15,674 nt of DNA, from the NCBI GenBank assembly GCA_004298675.1, contig SCRI01000077.1, forward strand, positions 1 through 15,674, in the 5' to 3' direction. The notes beneath the pieces are model-generated. The model was not told the DNA's origin and ran no database searches. It saw only the letters and a list, made by a program, of their open reading frames with translations. This DNA is from a bacterium. Lineage in GTDB: Bacteria; Vulcanimicrobiota; Vulcanimicrobiia; Vulcanimicrobiales; SCRA01. Within the stretch, counting starts at the first letter, position 1. Every line of letters begins with the position of its first letter. Position numbers and translations under genes: made by a program. Below are positions 14,517-15,674 of this stretch, piece after piece.

Positions 14517-14585
14517 ATGCGGGCGAAGCGCAGTATATCGACCCGGCGTGAATGCGCCGGGCTCTCTAGGGAGCAAATGGGATGA
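14517..14585 (+). CDS. Possible 22-codon leader ORF overlapping the cheY start
   Basis: ATG at 14517 is preceded by GGAAGG (14505-14510) with 6-nt spacing. It opens a basic 22-residue peptide beginning 'MRAKRSISTRREC', whose TGA overlaps the cheY ATG in the ATGA form used by fliO/P/Q/R. It may be a leader peptide for coupled translation, or chance in a GC-rich leader. The peptide matches no family I recognise. cheY has its own AGGGAG site at 14568-14573, inside this ORF, so cheY does not need the coupling. Confidence 0.25.
   Translation: MRAKRSISTRRECAGLSREQMG
14542..14561 (+). other. Perfect hairpin in the cheY leader
   Basis: CCCGGCG and CGCCGGG form a perfect 7-bp GC stem with a 6-nt TGAATG loop. 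It lies 7 bases before the cheY ribosome binding site. The following bases (CTCTCTAGGG) hold no T-run, so an intrinsic terminator is unlikely. It may keep the ribosome site open, or pause ribosomes on the leader ORF it lies within. I checked the leader by eye for the c-di-GMP-I (GEMM) riboswitch core and did not see it. Confidence 0.35.
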
Positions 14586-14944
14586 GCAAGAGGGTCCTCA
14601 TCTGCGACGACGCGGTCGTCATGCGCATGATGATCAAGGGCATCCTCTCCAAAAGCGGCTTCGAAGTCGTCGGTGAGGCGCAGAACGGCGCCGAGGCGGT
14701 GGACAAGTACAAGGAGCTCGGCCCCGATCTCGTCACGATGGACATGGTCATGCCCGAGATGGACGGCATCACGGCCGTCAAGCAGATCATCTCGCACGAC
14801 CCCAATGCCAAGATCATCATGTGCACGTCGATGGGACAGCAGGCGTTGGTGGTCGAGGCGATTCAGGCCGGCGCGAAGTCGTTCATCACCAAGCCGTTCC
14901 AGCCACCGAAGATCCTCGAGACCATCAACAAGGTGTTGGCATAG
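14582..14944 (+). CDS. cheY: Chemotaxis response regulator CheY
   Basis: This is a single receiver domain of 120 residues with no output domain, as in CheY. The acidic pocket is D9 and D10 ('LICDDAVVMR'), the phosphorylated residue is D54 in 'VTMDMVMPEMDG', the switch threonine is T82 in 'MCTSMGQQ', the aromatic switch position is F101, and the conserved lysine is K104 in 'FITKPF'. The 'TSMGQQALVVEAIQAGAKSF' stretch resembles Bacillus and Thermotoga CheY more than the enterobacterial form. Phosphorylated by CheA (not in the window), it would bind the FliM N-terminal peptide encoded at 6431. AGGGAG lies 8 nt before the ATG. It is followed 10 bases later by cheC, whose product would dephosphorylate it. 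In Bacillus, cheY lies between fliY and fliZ; here it has a different place, with its own promoter candidate. Confidence 0.95.
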   Translation: MSKRVLICDDAVVMRMMIKGILSKSGFEVVGEAQNGAEAVDKYKELGPDLVTMDMVMPEMDGITAVKQIISHDPNAKIIMCTSMGQQALVVEAIQAGAKSFITKPFQPPKILETINKVLA

Positions 14945-14954
14945 GAGGGACCCC

Positions 14955-15563
14955 ATGTCGACGTCGCTCAATTTGAGCGAGCTGCAGAAAGACGCCCTCA
15001 AGGAAGTGGGGAATATCGGTGCCGGACATGCGGCCACCGCGCTTTCGCAGTTGCTAAACACGACGATCAAGCTCACCGAGCCGCGCATCGACATTCTGAA
15101 GTTTCGCGAGCTCTCCAACCGCGTCGGTCACAATGACCGGATCGTCGCGGCGCTGCACATGTACGTGCGCGGTGAGGCGCCCGGGCAGATGCTCGTGCTG
15201 TTCGACCGCGAGAACGCTTTGGAGTTCGTCAACGCGTTCATCAAGCGCATCGTCGGAAACATTCAGATCTTCGATTCGATCATCGATTCCACGCTCAAGG
15301 AACTAGGGAACATCCTGGCGGGATCGTATCTGACGGCGCTGATCCAGCTGACGGGCATCAATTTGCTGCCGAGCGTGCCGACGCTCTCGTACGGCACCGT
15401 GCAGGCGGCATTCCGGACGCTGATGTCGGTACTGCCGGATCAGGACGTCTTTCTCGTGGAGAACGACTTCATCGATCCGCGCACGACGGTCTCGGGGCAG
15501 TTCATCCTGATTCCCGAGACGGGCTCGCTGCAGCCGCTGCTCCAAGTCTTCGGAGTGGAGTGA
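14955..15563 (+). CDS. cheC: CheY-P phosphatase CheC
   Basis: CheC removes phosphate from CheY-P and, with CheD, takes part in adaptation. The 202-residue protein has two intact copies of the phosphatase motif E-x-x-N-x22-P: E17/N20/P43, in 'KEVGNIGAGHAATALS', and E116/N119/P142, in 'STLKELGNILAGSYLTAL'. In both, the Asn-to-Pro spacing is exactly 22. Length fits CheC (about 205-210) rather than CheX (about 155) or FliY. No SpoA domain is present. AGGAGG (14943-14948) lies 6 nt before the ATG and overlaps the cheY stop, so the pair is certainly cotranscribed. cheD, which usually follows cheC, is not visible in the 111 bases left. As FliY lacks the catalytic residues, CheC is the only evident phosphatase here. 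Confidence 0.95.
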   Translation: MSTSLNLSELQKDALKEVGNIGAGHAATALSQLLNTTIKLTEPRIDILKFRELSNRVGHNDRIVAALHMYVRGEAPGQMLVLFDRENALEFVNAFIKRIVGNIQIFDSIIDSTLKELGNILAGSYLTALIQLTGINLLPSVPTLSYGTVQAAFRTLMSVLPDQDVFLVENDFIDPRTTVSGQFILIPETGSLQPLLQVFGVE

Positions 15564-15569
15564 TCGCCG

Positions 15570-15674
15570 ATGCGGTACGGGTCCTTCCAGATCATTTTGG
15601 CGGCCTTCGAGGCGCGAGGAGCGACGCGTACTAATAATCGTACGCGAGCGACGAGCAACGACGAAGGGCGTCAA
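15570..15674 (+). CDS. Possible start of an unidentified gene (3' truncated by window end)
   Basis: An ATG 6 bases after the cheC stop, with GGAG about 10 nt upstream, opens a frame that stays open to the window edge (35 codons). It reads 'MRYGSFQIILAAFEARGA' and then becomes Thr/Arg/Asn-rich. The first half could be a real N-terminus; the second half runs through the inverted repeat at 15625-15646 and looks less like coding sequence. It does not resemble CheD, the usual follower of cheC. I do not recognise it; chance is a real possibility. Confidence 0.25.
   Translation, partial: MRYGSFQIILAAFEARGATRTNNRTRATSNDEGRQ
15619..15653. repeat. AT-centred inverted repeat framed by a direct repeat
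   Basis: CGCGTAC (15625-15631) and GTACGCG (15640-15646) are perfect inverted arms around the 8-bp spacer TAATAATC, strikingly AT-rich for this sequence. An 8-bp direct repeat GAGCGACG occurs at 15619-15626 and 15646-15653, framing it. It could be an operator, a hairpin, or part of a promoter (TAATAAT is -10-like). It lies in the last 60 bases, so its target gene cannot be seen. Confidence 0.4.

Noticed and set aside
14475-14581. c-di-GMP riboswitch in the cheY leader
   Set aside because: Attractive beside a PilZ gene, and a few GCAAACC-like bases occur, but the GACGCAAAGCC core and the GGUAGC-type tetraloop receptor of GEMM-I are not present.

Overview
This window is part of a large flagellar and chemotaxis gene cluster from a high-GC bacterium. 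Every confident gene is on the + strand and packed tightly. The gene order is (motE/ylxF-like)-fliK-flgD-(TIGR02530-type)-flgE-flbD-motA-motB-fliM-fliY-fliO-fliP-fliQ-fliR-flhB-flhA-pilZ-cheY-cheC. This follows the fla/che operon of Bacillota and similar Gram-positive-type or deep-branching lineages. Pointers in that direction are the FlbD protein, the TIGR02530-type 'flagellar operon protein', a FliY-type switch protein, CheC, and TTG/GTG starts behind strong Shine-Dalgarno sites. High GC with this gene set would suit a lineage such as Candidatus Eremiobacterota/Vulcanimicrobiota or a high-GC Bacillota. That placement is inference; no 16S or other marker gene is present.

Layout. Positions 3-266 hold the end of an MgtE-N/MotE-like gene. 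A small hairpin and a sigma-28-like promoter candidate follow, then hook assembly genes (fliK, flgD, a TIGR02530-type protein, flgE; 344-4442). A strong 12-bp hairpin and a second sigma-28-like -10 element separate flgE from flbD-motA-motB (4546-6429). The switch genes fliM and fliY (6431-8315) lead into the export apparatus fliO-P-Q-R-flhB-flhA (8327-13738), where fliO/P/Q/R are joined by ATGA start-stop overlaps. A PilZ protein with intact c-di-GMP residues follows directly. A 141-bp gap with the best sigma-28-like promoter and a possible 22-codon leader ORF precedes cheY-cheC (14582-15563). The last 111 bases hold an open frame and an AT-centred inverted repeat.

How the genes work together. 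FliK, FlgD and FlgE build the hook. FlhA/FlhB/FliO/P/Q/R form the export gate. MotA/MotB drive rotation. FliM/FliY form the C-ring switch, which CheY-P addresses through the N-terminal peptide of FliM. CheC dephosphorylates CheY-P. The PilZ protein probably couples c-di-GMP to motor speed or switching. FliY appears to have lost both the CheY-binding peptide and the phosphatase residues of Bacillus FliY, so CheC is the only visible CheY-P phosphatase here.

No mobile element, CRISPR array, tRNA or rRNA was seen. I found no wholly new multi-gene system. The points of interest are regulatory structures between genes, the degenerate FliY, absences (fliL, flhF/flhG, cheD) relative to related operons, and the uncharacterised TIGR02530-type protein.
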